Source: JAJRXG01 sp964470035
GTDB lineage: Bacteria; Bacteroidota; Bacteroidia; Chitinophagales; Saprospiraceae
Length of the DNA stretch: 13,702 bases
Direction of reading: 5' to 3'
Assembly: GCA_964470035.1 (NCBI GenBank)
Contig: CAYYBR010000106.1
Coordinates: 1-13,702, forward strand
Made by a program: the position numbers and the translations under genes. This document shows positions 7,788 to 13,702 of the stretch, piece after piece. Numbering within the stretch: the first letter of the stretch is position 1; each line of letters starts with the position of its first letter. A model generated the notes under the pieces. That model saw only the letters and a list, made by a program, of their open reading frames with translations, was not told the DNA's origin and ran no database searches.

Positions 7788-7958
7788 CTACCCTTCCCTC
7801 AACTTCTTCATCTCTTCGATCCGTGCTTTCGCGGCACTACCATCTGTGGACATAGTACGTGTGCCTGGCAGATCTACGCTGTTATAATGTTTGGAGCTAG
7901 CTTCAGCATCAGCTTGACGAGCAGCTTCTTGGTCTTTGTATTCTTTGAGCATAGACAT
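7788..7958 (-). CDS. Small hydrophilic protein between coxD and coxE, 56 residues
   Basis: A short reading frame in the gap between coxD and coxE, same strand, starting 20 bp after the coxD stop. It begins MSMLKEYKDQEAARQADAEA and ends with IEEMKKLREG. The protein is charged, with no membrane segment or cysteine. Both ends (about 2-20 and 42-56) look helical, while the middle contains DLPGTRTMST (29-38). Codon use resembles the neighbouring genes. AGGA on the minus strand lies 9 bases ahead of the second ATG (7952), which would give a 54-residue product; the first ATG is at 7958. I do not recognise a family. Its place inside the cox maturation genes suggests a small accessory or adaptor for the CoxD-CoxE pair, but that is inference. 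Conservation in related cox clusters would decide whether it is real. Confidence 0.6.
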   Translation of the reverse strand: MSMLKEYKDQEAARQADAEASSKHYNSVDLPGTRTMSTDGSAAKARIEEMKKLREG

Positions 7959-7978
7959 AGGTCCTGATTTTTTTTGTA

Positions 7979-8824
7979 TTAAGTGAATATCTCTTCTTTA
8001 ACTAATTGTATATCTCTTTCTGATTTGAGTAGGCACGATAGTGTCTTTTGCATCCTCTCGTCATCATGGGTGAGTACGGCGATTCCACGAGCCCAGTCGA
8101 TAGTCTCAGCTATGCCTGGTGTTTTGTCAAGCTTGAGCATTCTTACCCGATTCACATAGTCGGCCACTTGTTCGGCTAACTGTTGTTGGACATCTGGGAG
8201 ATGCTTTTTGATGATACGGATTTCTTTCTCAAGGGTAGGGTAGTTCACCCAGTGATAAAGACACCTTCTTTTGAGCGCGTCACTCAGCTCTCTTGTTCTA
8301 TTAGAAGTGAGGATGACGATAGGCTTGTGCTTGGCTTTGATCGTTCCTAACTCTGGTATACTGATTTGGAAGTCCGATAGTAACTCAAGTAAGAAAGCTT
8401 CGAACTCTTCATCTGCTCTGTCGATCTCATCTATCAGTAGCACTTGTGGTTGATCTGAAGTAATGGCTTTTAACAGCGGGCGCTTAAGCAGATACTCCTC
8501 ATCAAAGATGAGGCTTTCTTTTTCTTGCTCAGAGAGTTGACTATTCTCACGGATCTTGATAGCTAGCAATTGCTTTTGATAGTTCCACTCGTAGATGGCA
8601 TTATTCGTATCGAGACCTTCGTAGCACTGCAGTCGGATGAGATCATATCCTAATAGACTCGACATGATGTAAGCGATCTGGGTCTTTCCGACACCTGGAT
8701 TGCCTTCAAGCAGCAGAGGTTTTTGCAACTGCATCATCAGATAGATGACGGTCGAGAGATCTTCTTGGATCACATAACCGAGCTTATCTATCTGCTCTAT
8801 GAGTTGTCGTGGGTTTGTCTGCAT
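7979..8824 (-). CDS. coxD: CoxD-like MoxR-family AAA+ ATPase
   Basis: An AAA+ ATPase of the MoxR class, a chaperone in post-translational assembly of the CO dehydrogenase active site. CoxD of Oligotropha is associated with sulfuration of the Mo centre. Walker A is GNPGVGKT at 41-48, Walker B is LLIDEID at 129-135, sensor 1 is TSN at 173-175, and likely arginine-finger residues are R186/R187 in ALKRRCLYHW. The 281-residue length is normal. The ATG at 8824 lies 15 bp after the coxG stop. It is followed by the 56-residue small gene and then the VWA partner coxE; the MoxR-VWA pairing is a general feature of such maturation systems. No signal peptide or membrane segment is present, so it acts in the cytoplasm. 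Confidence 0.9.
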   Translation of the reverse strand: MQTNPRQLIEQIDKLGYVIQEDLSTVIYLMMQLQKPLLLEGNPGVGKTQIAYIMSSLLGYDLIRLQCYEGLDTNNAIYEWNYQKQLLAIKIRENSQLSEQEKESLIFDEEYLLKRPLLKAITSDQPQVLLIDEIDRADEEFEAFLLELLSDFQISIPELGTIKAKHKPIVILTSNRTRELSDALKRRCLYHWVNYPTLEKEIRIIKKHLPDVQQQLAEQVADYVNRVRMLKLDKTPGIAETIDWARGIAVLTHDDERMQKTLSCLLKSERDIQLVKEEIFT

Positions 8825-8839
8825 CCTTTGTGCTTAGCC

Positions 8840-9550
8840 TTACTTCTTTGCGCCAAATATACCTTTGATACTATCGATGATACCGCCGAAGATACTTTTG
8901 ATCACCGTGCCGAATAAGCTCGATGCATCCAGCGAATTATCAGCGGTTTCTACTTCGACCTTTGGAGCTGTTACTGATTTTGCGGTTTCTACCACATGCG
9001 CTGCGGCTGCTGATGCGGTTACAGCGGCAGTTGTCACTGCTTCTTTGGCCGCAGTGCTTGTCGCACCTGTATCTGTACCAGGGGCAGGCGCAGGGGCAGC
9101 TGCAGCGAGCTTGTTCTGAAAATTAACAACGAATTGATTCAAGAGCTGATCTGATACATCATTGATCAGTCGCGAGCCAAATTGTGCCAGCATGCCGATG
9201 ATGGTGATATTCATATTAAAGTCAACATGGGTTTTCCCATCTTGCTCTGATAGCTTGCCGATCATCTTCATATCAGCACTTCCTTTTCCTTTACTATCAA
9301 GGCCTCGGCCTTTTAGTGTCATTTGCTTGTTAGCCTCATCGAGTTCTACGATCTCGATATCGCCAGCGTAGGATGCTTTGATTGGTCCGAACTTCGTTAC
9401 TACTGCTCCCTTATAATTTCTGTCATCGATCTTTTCTGTGATGGATGCTCCAGGTACACAGGTGACGATGTCTTCAGGGTCGGCGAGACTCTTCCATACG
9501 AGGTCGATAGATTGATCTATATCAAATGACTTGGTGATTGTTGTATTCAT
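8840..9550 (-). CDS. coxG: CoxG: SRPBCC-domain protein with membrane-tethering tail
   Basis: Residues 1-148 (from the start used here) form an SRPBCC/CoxG domain with VWKSLADPEDIVTCVPGA at 18-35, KGAVVTKFGPIKASYAG at 47-63 and a GSAD turn at 90-93. An alanine- and proline-rich linker follows (about 149-206), and then a C-terminal amphipathic segment, LFGTVIKSIFGGIIDSIKGIF at about 212-232, typical of a membrane anchor. CoxG is thought to attach CO dehydrogenase to the membrane, and more recent work I recall shows it carrying menaquinone to the enzyme. An upstream ATG at 9601 would add 17 residues, but that extension falls inside a terminator-like hairpin and has no family counterpart. I therefore start at 9550, where the MNTTITKSFDI sequence begins as in other CoxG proteins. 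It lies downstream of coxL, 81 bp away, and 15 bp before coxD. Confidence 0.87.
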   Translation of the reverse strand: MNTTITKSFDIDQSIDLVWKSLADPEDIVTCVPGASITEKIDDRNYKGAVVTKFGPIKASYAGDIEIVELDEANKQMTLKGRGLDSKGKGSADMKMIGKLSEQDGKTHVDFNMNITIIGMLAQFGSRLINDVSDQLLNQFVVNFQNKLAAAAPAPAPGTDTGATSTAAKEAVTTAAVTASAAAAHVVETAKSVTAPKVEVETADNSLDASSLFGTVIKSIFGGIIDSIKGIFGAKK

Positions 9551-9570
9551 CGAGTGAGTTATGTTGTATT

Positions 9571-9607
9571 GAAAAAGCAGTATGACTGTATTAAAAGCCA
9601 TACTGCT
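9571..9607 (-). terminator. Intrinsic terminator between coxL and coxG
   Basis: On the minus strand a 9-bp perfect stem, AGCAGTATG pairing with CATACTGCT (plus-strand arms 9599-9607 and 9576-9584), encloses a 14-base loop. Its 3' arm runs straight into TTTTTC. It begins 24 bases past the coxL stop and ends 20 bases before the coxG start. Four of nine pairs are G-C, so the stem is moderate. It would end or attenuate the coxMSL transcript before the accessory genes. Confidence 0.6.
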
Positions 9608-9631
9608 GTAATTGTTTTATTTACGAAAGTG

Positions 9632-12010
9632 TTATGCTTGGTTGTCAAAGTATCCCACCTTCTTGAGTTCCTTGTAAAGTTTAAATGGTGTACAAGGGAT
9701 CTCAAGATGCTGGATGCCGAGGTGTTTTACTGCATCGACTATAGCATTGATGATCGCTGGTGGAGCACCTACTGTAGGTGACTCACCGACGCCTTTAGCA
9801 CCGATCGGGTGATGTGGTGATGGCGTGATGGTATGGCCCGTCTCCCAGTGTGGTGATTCGACCGCAGTGGGTACGAGATAGTCCATAAATGTGCCATTGA
9901 GGATATTGCCCGCTTCGTCGTAGATCAACTCTTCATACATCGCTGGAGCGATACCTTGCGTGAGTCCGCCATGCACCTGACCTTGGACGATCATTGGATT
10001 GATGATATTACCACAGTCATCGATAGCGACAAACCTGCGCACCTTGATATCACAGGTCTCAGGATCTATATCTACGATACAGATATACGCCCCAGAAGGA
10101 AATGTCAAGTTCGGTGGATCGTAGTAGTGCGTCGCTTCAAATCCACCTTCCATGCCTGGTGGGTGGTTAGTATATGCGGCAAAGATTAACTCTTGGATCG
10201 TCTTTGATTTTTCTGGTGCTCCTTTCACAAAGAACTTACCTGGTTCCCATTCTAGATCTTCTTCGCTCACTTCTAGTAAGTAGGCGGCGATCTTCTTGGC
10301 CTTTTCTCTCAGCTTTCGTGCTGCCATGGCTGCCGCGGCACCAGCCGTCGGTGTGGATCTACTTGCATAAGTACCCAAGCCGTAAGGGGCTGTATCCGTA
10401 TCTCCTTCTTCTATCTGGATGTGCTCCATCGGTATACCCAACTCCTCGGCGATGATCTGCGCATAGGTGGTCTCATGACCCTGGCCTTGTGACTTGGTAC
10501 CAAATCTTGCTATGGCCTTGCCCGTCGGGTGTACCCTGATCTCGGCACTGTCAAACATCTTGATGCCCAGTATGTCAAAGTCCTTAGATGGTCCAGCTCC
10601 TACCACTTCCGTAAATGTGCTAATGCCGATACCCATCAACTTTCCTTCTCGACGTGCAGCTGCCTGCTCGACTCTAAACTCTTCATATCCGATCGCATCC
10701 ATGGCCATCTTGAGTCCAGCATGGTAGTCACCACTATCGTATGACCATCCCGTAGGTGATGCCCATGGGAAGTCTTCTTTCTTTATAAAGTTCTCCATCC
10801 TAAGTTGAGCAGGATCTTTACCGACTTTCTCAGCAAAGATGTCCGTCACTCTCTCTATAGCATGGACGGCCTCTGTCACTCTGAAAGAACATCTATATGC
10901 TACTCCTCCAGGTGGCTTATTAGTATATACAGCATCTGCTTCCATATAAGCAGCATTGTAGTCGTATGATCCTGTGCCTATCGAGAATAACCCAACAGGA
11001 AACTTCGATGGATTGGCGGCTGCATCTGTATACCCATGATCTGCTAATACTTTAAATCTCGTAGCTTGGATCTTGCCGTCTTTAGTTCCTGCCATCTCAG
11101 CAGTGATGTGGTAATCACGAGCAAACGAGTCTGCCTGAAGGTTTTCACTTCTATCTTCGACCCACTTGATAGGTGCGCCAGTAAGGAAGGACACCGCTAT
11201 GGCTATGACATAGCCGGGATATACGGGTACCTTTCCACCAAAGCCTCCCCCGATGTCGGGAGAGATCACTCTTACCTTTTCTTCTGTAAGGCCTACATGT
11301 CCTGCCACAAGTGCGATCACTGTCCGGATAGCGTGTGGTGCCTGAGTCGTCATGTACATCGTGAGGTGATTCTCAACCTTGTTGTAGGCAGCTACACAGC
11401 CACAAGTCTCTATCGAAGCAACATGTATCCGAGGGATGTGCATCTGTTGTTTGACTGTGACATCAGCGTTGTTAAAGATATCATCTGTCTTATCCTTGTC
11501 ACCTACTTCCCAATGCCAGATATGGTTATCAGTCTTTCCTTCTTTGTCCGGACGTAGGACGGGTGCATTATCATCCAGTGCCTTGAATGGATCCATCACT
11601 GGGTCCATCGGTTCGTATTCAACCATGACTGCTTCCTTGCCATCACGAGCTATATATCTGTCTGTGGCGATGACGGCAGCTACCTCTTGGGCTTGATACA
11701 TGACGGTATCTGTAGGAAGTACCATCTGCGTATCAGACATGAGTGTCGGCATCCAGTGAAGATTGTATTGCTCGAGGTCTTTGCCCGTTACGACGGCGAT
11801 GACTCCAGGTATCTCTAGTGCCTTTGAGGCATCTATATTTTTGATCTTTGCGTAGGCATATGGACTTCTTACGATATCCATATGTAGCATGCCGGGCAGC
11901 TTGACATCATCGACATAATTGCCCTTTCCTTGTATGAAGCGAGCATCTTCTTTCCGCTTCTTCGAGTGGCCCATGCCACCTATTTCTTTTGAAGTTTTAC
12001 ACTTTATCAT
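9632..12010 (-). CDS. coxL: Aerobic CO dehydrogenase large subunit, form I
   Basis: The catalytic subunit of Mo-Cu carbon monoxide dehydrogenase, oxidising CO to CO2 at a Mo-S-Cu centre with the molybdopterin cytosine dinucleotide cofactor. The form I signature AYRCSFR is complete at residues 371-377; C374 is the copper-binding cysteine. Other hallmarks are PDIGGGFGGKV at 251-261, GTKSQGQGHETTYAQ at 504-518, YGLGTYASRSTPTAGAA at 543-559, and GAKGVGES at 737-744 with the catalytic glutamate E743. Large stretches match what I recall of Oligotropha carboxidovorans CoxL. At 792 residues it is slightly shorter at the N-terminus than that enzyme. There is no Tat or other signal, so it is cytoplasmic. 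It follows coxS by 27 bp, in the form I order M-S-L. Hand-counted lines here reach about 47-62% GC, above the polyamine genes. Confidence 0.97.
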   Translation of the reverse strand: MIKCKTSKEIGGMGHSKKRKEDARFIQGKGNYVDDVKLPGMLHMDIVRSPYAYAKIKNIDASKALEIPGVIAVVTGKDLEQYNLHWMPTLMSDTQMVLPTDTVMYQAQEVAAVIATDRYIARDGKEAVMVEYEPMDPVMDPFKALDDNAPVLRPDKEGKTDNHIWHWEVGDKDKTDDIFNNADVTVKQQMHIPRIHVASIETCGCVAAYNKVENHLTMYMTTQAPHAIRTVIALVAGHVGLTEEKVRVISPDIGGGFGGKVPVYPGYVIAIAVSFLTGAPIKWVEDRSENLQADSFARDYHITAEMAGTKDGKIQATRFKVLADHGYTDAAANPSKFPVGLFSIGTGSYDYNAAYMEADAVYTNKPPGGVAYRCSFRVTEAVHAIERVTDIFAEKVGKDPAQLRMENFIKKEDFPWASPTGWSYDSGDYHAGLKMAMDAIGYEEFRVEQAAARREGKLMGIGISTFTEVVGAGPSKDFDILGIKMFDSAEIRVHPTGKAIARFGTKSQGQGHETTYAQIIAEELGIPMEHIQIEEGDTDTAPYGLGTYASRSTPTAGAAAAMAARKLREKAKKIAAYLLEVSEEDLEWEPGKFFVKGAPEKSKTIQELIFAAYTNHPPGMEGGFEATHYYDPPNLTFPSGAYICIVDIDPETCDIKVRRFVAIDDCGNIINPMIVQGQVHGGLTQGIAPAMYEELIYDEAGNILNGTFMDYLVPTAVESPHWETGHTITPSPHHPIGAKGVGESPTVGAPPAIINAIVDAVKHLGIQHLEIPCTPFKLYKELKKVGYFDNQA

Positions 12011-12037
12011 TGTGTTGTTCTTTTATTTGGTGGTGGA

Positions 12038-12541
12038 CTAAACGAATTCTGGTTCTGTGGATGGAAGTTCCTTACCCTGTTGTTTGGCTGCTGCCCAGTG
12101 GATGGCTTTGACGATGTTGTTGTATCCAGTACATCGACAAAGGTTACCTGCTATGCCCCATCGGATCTCTTCATCTGTAGGGTTCGGGTTCTTCTCAAGT
12201 AACTCGATGGCTCGCATCATCATACCAGGCGTACAAAACCCACAGTGTAAAGCATGATTGAGGTGAAACCCTTCTTGTATGGGGTGTAGGCCCTCTGTTG
12301 TGGCCAGTCCTTCGACGGTTGCTATCTCTGCGCCATCAGCCTGCACGGCGAGTAGGGTGCATGACTTTGCGGATTTGCCATTGATAAGTATAGTGCATGC
12401 ACCACAGCTAGAGGTGTCGCATCCGATGTGTGTACCTGTCATCGAAAGATTCTCTCTGATGGCATGTACGAGTAATGTTCTTGGCTCCACTTCCAAAGTG
12501 TGAGCTGTACCGTTTATCGTAAGTGTTATATTCTTTTTCAT
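12038..12541 (-). CDS. coxS: CO dehydrogenase small subunit, two [2Fe-2S] clusters
   Basis: The electron-transfer subunit, which passes electrons from the Mo-Cu site in CoxL to FAD in CoxM. The N-terminal plant-ferredoxin-type cluster is bound by C41, C46 and C49 in GCDTSSCGACT plus C61. The C-terminal helical-domain cluster is bound by C100 and C103 in HCGFCTPGM plus C135 and C137 in CRCTGY. All eight ligands are present and the length of 167 residues is standard. A purine-rich AAGAGGAAG directly precedes the ATG; the spacing is too tight for an ideal Shine-Dalgarno, but it is unusual among these genes. It begins 12 bp after the coxM stop. The family is shared with other xanthine-oxidase-type enzymes, and assignment to CO dehydrogenase comes from the adjacent coxL. 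Confidence 0.96.
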   Translation of the reverse strand: MKKNITLTINGTAHTLEVEPRTLLVHAIRENLSMTGTHIGCDTSSCGACTILINGKSAKSCTLLAVQADGAEIATVEGLATTEGLHPIQEGFHLNHALHCGFCTPGMMMRAIELLEKNPNPTDEEIRWGIAGNLCRCTGYNNIVKAIHWAAAKQQGKELPSTEPEFV

Positions 12542-12553
12542 CTTCCTCTTTAT

Positions 12554-13417
12554 TTATGCTCTTGAGATAGCTTTTTTAATCATCCTTTTGGTAATCACAT
12601 TGATCAGGTGTCTTTTGTATTCTTCATCACCACGCAGATCCGATGAAGGGTTACAATCTTCTGCAGCATACTGTCCAGCGAGATTGATAGCAGCATCATC
12701 TAGTTGGGTGCCAACAAGTGCCTCCTCGGAGCGCTTGGCACGGAGAGGGGTGGCATTGACATTAGTAAGGCCTATCCCTGCTGCTGTACAAGTGCCACTG
12801 GCATCTAGTTGGACTCTGACAGCTACACCTGCAGTCGCGTAGTCACCTACTTTTCTTTCAGCCTTGTGATAGGCCGTGCCATATCGACCGGTAGCGGCGG
12901 GTATCCTTATCTCTGTAAGTATCTCACCATGCTGCACAGCTGTAGTATAGAAACCATAGAAGAAGTCATCGATACCGACAGTTCGCTTCCCACCTTGTGC
13001 AGTTATCTCCACTTCTGCACCTAGTGCTATCATGACAGCAGGGTGATCATTGGCGGCATCACCATGTGCAAGGTTGCCACCGATGGTCCCAAAGTTTCGT
13101 ACTTGGGGATCTGCGATGAGTTTGGTAGCATCCATAAAGATGTGATACTTAGAGGCGATCAGATCTGAATGTTCTACCTCTGATTCGCGGGTCATAGCAC
13201 CTATCTTGAGATATCCATCTTCTTCTTTGACATAAGAAAGATTAGGTATGCCAGCTAGATCTATGAGATGTGTGGGTGAGGCAAATCGAAGCTTCATCAT
13301 TGGTATGAGGCTATGTCCTCCAGCGAGGATCTTAGCATCATCACCGTGCTGATGAAGCAGACTAATCGCTTCGTCAAGAGTCGAAGGCGATTCGTAGGCA
13401 AAGTTTTCTGCAATCAT
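12554..13417 (-). CDS. coxM: CO dehydrogenase medium subunit (FAD-binding)
   Basis: The flavoprotein subunit that takes electrons from the CoxS clusters and hands them to the quinone pool. The two FAD-binding signatures are intact: AGGHSLIPMMKLR at 32-44 and TIGGNLAHGDAANDHPA at 111-127. The C-terminal CO dehydrogenase flavoprotein domain follows, with ERKVGDYATAGVAVRVQLD near 187-205. The length of 287 residues is normal. Its ATG overlaps the stop codon of the upstream membrane-protein gene (ATGA), so translation is probably coupled. It is the first of the three structural subunits in the M-S-L order typical of form I clusters. It is cytoplasmic, with no signal peptide. Confidence 0.96.
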   Translation of the reverse strand: MIAENFAYESPSTLDEAISLLHQHGDDAKILAGGHSLIPMMKLRFASPTHLIDLAGIPNLSYVKEEDGYLKIGAMTRESEVEHSDLIASKYHIFMDATKLIADPQVRNFGTIGGNLAHGDAANDHPAVMIALGAEVEITAQGGKRTVGIDDFFYGFYTTAVQHGEILTEIRIPAATGRYGTAYHKAERKVGDYATAGVAVRVQLDASGTCTAAGIGLTNVNATPLRAKRSEEALVGTQLDDAAINLAGQYAAEDCNPSSDLRGDEEYKRHLINVITKRMIKKAISRA

Positions 13418-13702
13418 GATTGAACTTTAGATTTTTCTTTAACGATTAGATTTTCAAAATGCTTGATAAAGTGATAGAGGCTGCCATTGAACCAGATACC
13501 AGATATGATAATCAGCACTGAGAGGTAGTAGGATACTTCTGAGTACCAATATATTTGACTGAGTAAAAGATTAGTGATGCCAACCAGAGCTATGATGATA
13601 GCAAGTATCGTCCGACGCCCTTTGTAGTTGAGGATGATGCCGAGTAAGACAAGTGCCGACAGAACAAGAAGGAAGTATACCGACTCGCTGCCTGCATTGG
13701 GA
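13414..13702 (-). CDS. C-terminal part of a small multi-pass membrane protein upstream of coxM
   Basis: An open frame runs from the right edge of the window to a TGA at 13414-13416, which shares four bases (ATGA) with the coxM start. The visible 95 residues contain three hydrophobic segments: FLLVLSALVLLGIIL (10-24), TILAIIIALVGITNLLL (31-47) and a segment near 56-73 with YYLSVLIIISGIWF. A hydrophilic tail rich in lysine and glutamate follows (about 80-95, HFENLIVKEKSK). The short basic loop NYKGRR lies between the first two segments. The start is outside the window, so full length is unknown. I do not recognise the family. The tight overlap with coxM suggests it belongs to the cox operon, perhaps as a membrane partner or anchor; some cox clusters carry extra membrane genes such as coxB, coxC, coxH and coxK. 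Confidence 0.7.
   Translation of the reverse strand, partial: PNAGSESVYFLLVLSALVLLGIILNYKGRRTILAIIIALVGITNLLLSQIYWYSEVSYYLSVLIIISGIWFNGSLYHFIKHFENLIVKEKSKVQS

Noticed and set aside
8865..9126. Plus-strand open frames rich in Ala/Val/Ser or Leu opposite coxG
   Set aside because: They mirror the low-complexity Ala/Pro linker of CoxG on the other strand and have no independent support.
9551..9601. A 17-residue N-terminal extension of CoxG from ATG 9601
   Set aside because: The extension is encoded by the terminator-like hairpin and T-run, and CoxG family proteins begin at the MNTT position (9550).
11066..11557. A 163-codon open frame on the plus strand within coxL
   Set aside because: It lies wholly antisense to a well-conserved part of coxL, its predicted product has no recognisable domain, and GC-rich coding DNA often opens the opposite strand.
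1..13702. CRISPR arrays, insertion sequences, tRNA or rRNA genes, phage genes
   Set aside because: Reading both strands I saw no regularly spaced repeats, transposase motifs, terminal inverted repeats or structured RNA signatures.

Overview
The window looks like part of a Bacteroidota chromosome. The arginine decarboxylase, agmatinase and deoxyhypusine-synthase-like proteins are of the flavobacterial/saprospirian type. Most starts lack a Shine-Dalgarno sequence, and a TAnnTTTG promoter box lies at the left edge. A finer placement is not supported by what I can read.

Left third (about 1-4824, plus strand): a compact polyamine operon. It encodes a seven-helix membrane spermidine synthase (speE), arginine decarboxylase (speA), agmatinase (speB) and a bacterial deoxyhypusine-synthase-like enzyme. 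Together these read as arginine -> agmatine -> putrescine -> spermidine and/or a further aminobutyl-transfer product. No SAM decarboxylase (speD) is in view. The first gene has a problematic start: the natural ATG at 25 is followed by an in-frame TAA three codons later.

Right two thirds (4838 to the end, minus strand): an aerobic carbon monoxide dehydrogenase cluster. In the direction of transcription it runs: C-terminal part of a small membrane protein (cut by the window edge), coxM (FAD subunit), coxS (2Fe-2S subunit), coxL (Mo/Cu catalytic subunit with the form I motif AYRCSFR), an intrinsic terminator, coxG (SRPBCC protein with a membrane-tethering tail), coxD (MoxR AAA+ ATPase), an overlooked 56-residue small gene, coxE (VWA protein), a coxF/XdhC-type maturation factor fused to a C-terminal YHS metal-binding domain, and a HAD-family hydrolase. 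The M-S-L order and the active-site motif both indicate form I, the class associated with true CO oxidation. CoxMSL form the enzyme. CoxD, CoxE and CoxF build its Mo-S-Cu centre, and CoxG probably links it to membrane quinone.

The two operons converge with only 13 bp between stop codons. Hand-counted 60-base lines are about 37-40% GC in the polyamine genes and about 47-63% in coxL/coxS, which may reflect lateral acquisition of the cox structural genes. The observations most worth following are the XdhC-YHS fusion, the 56-residue gene, the membrane protein translationally coupled to coxM, the terminator between coxL and coxG, and the altered spermidine pocket of the deoxyhypusine-synthase-like enzyme.
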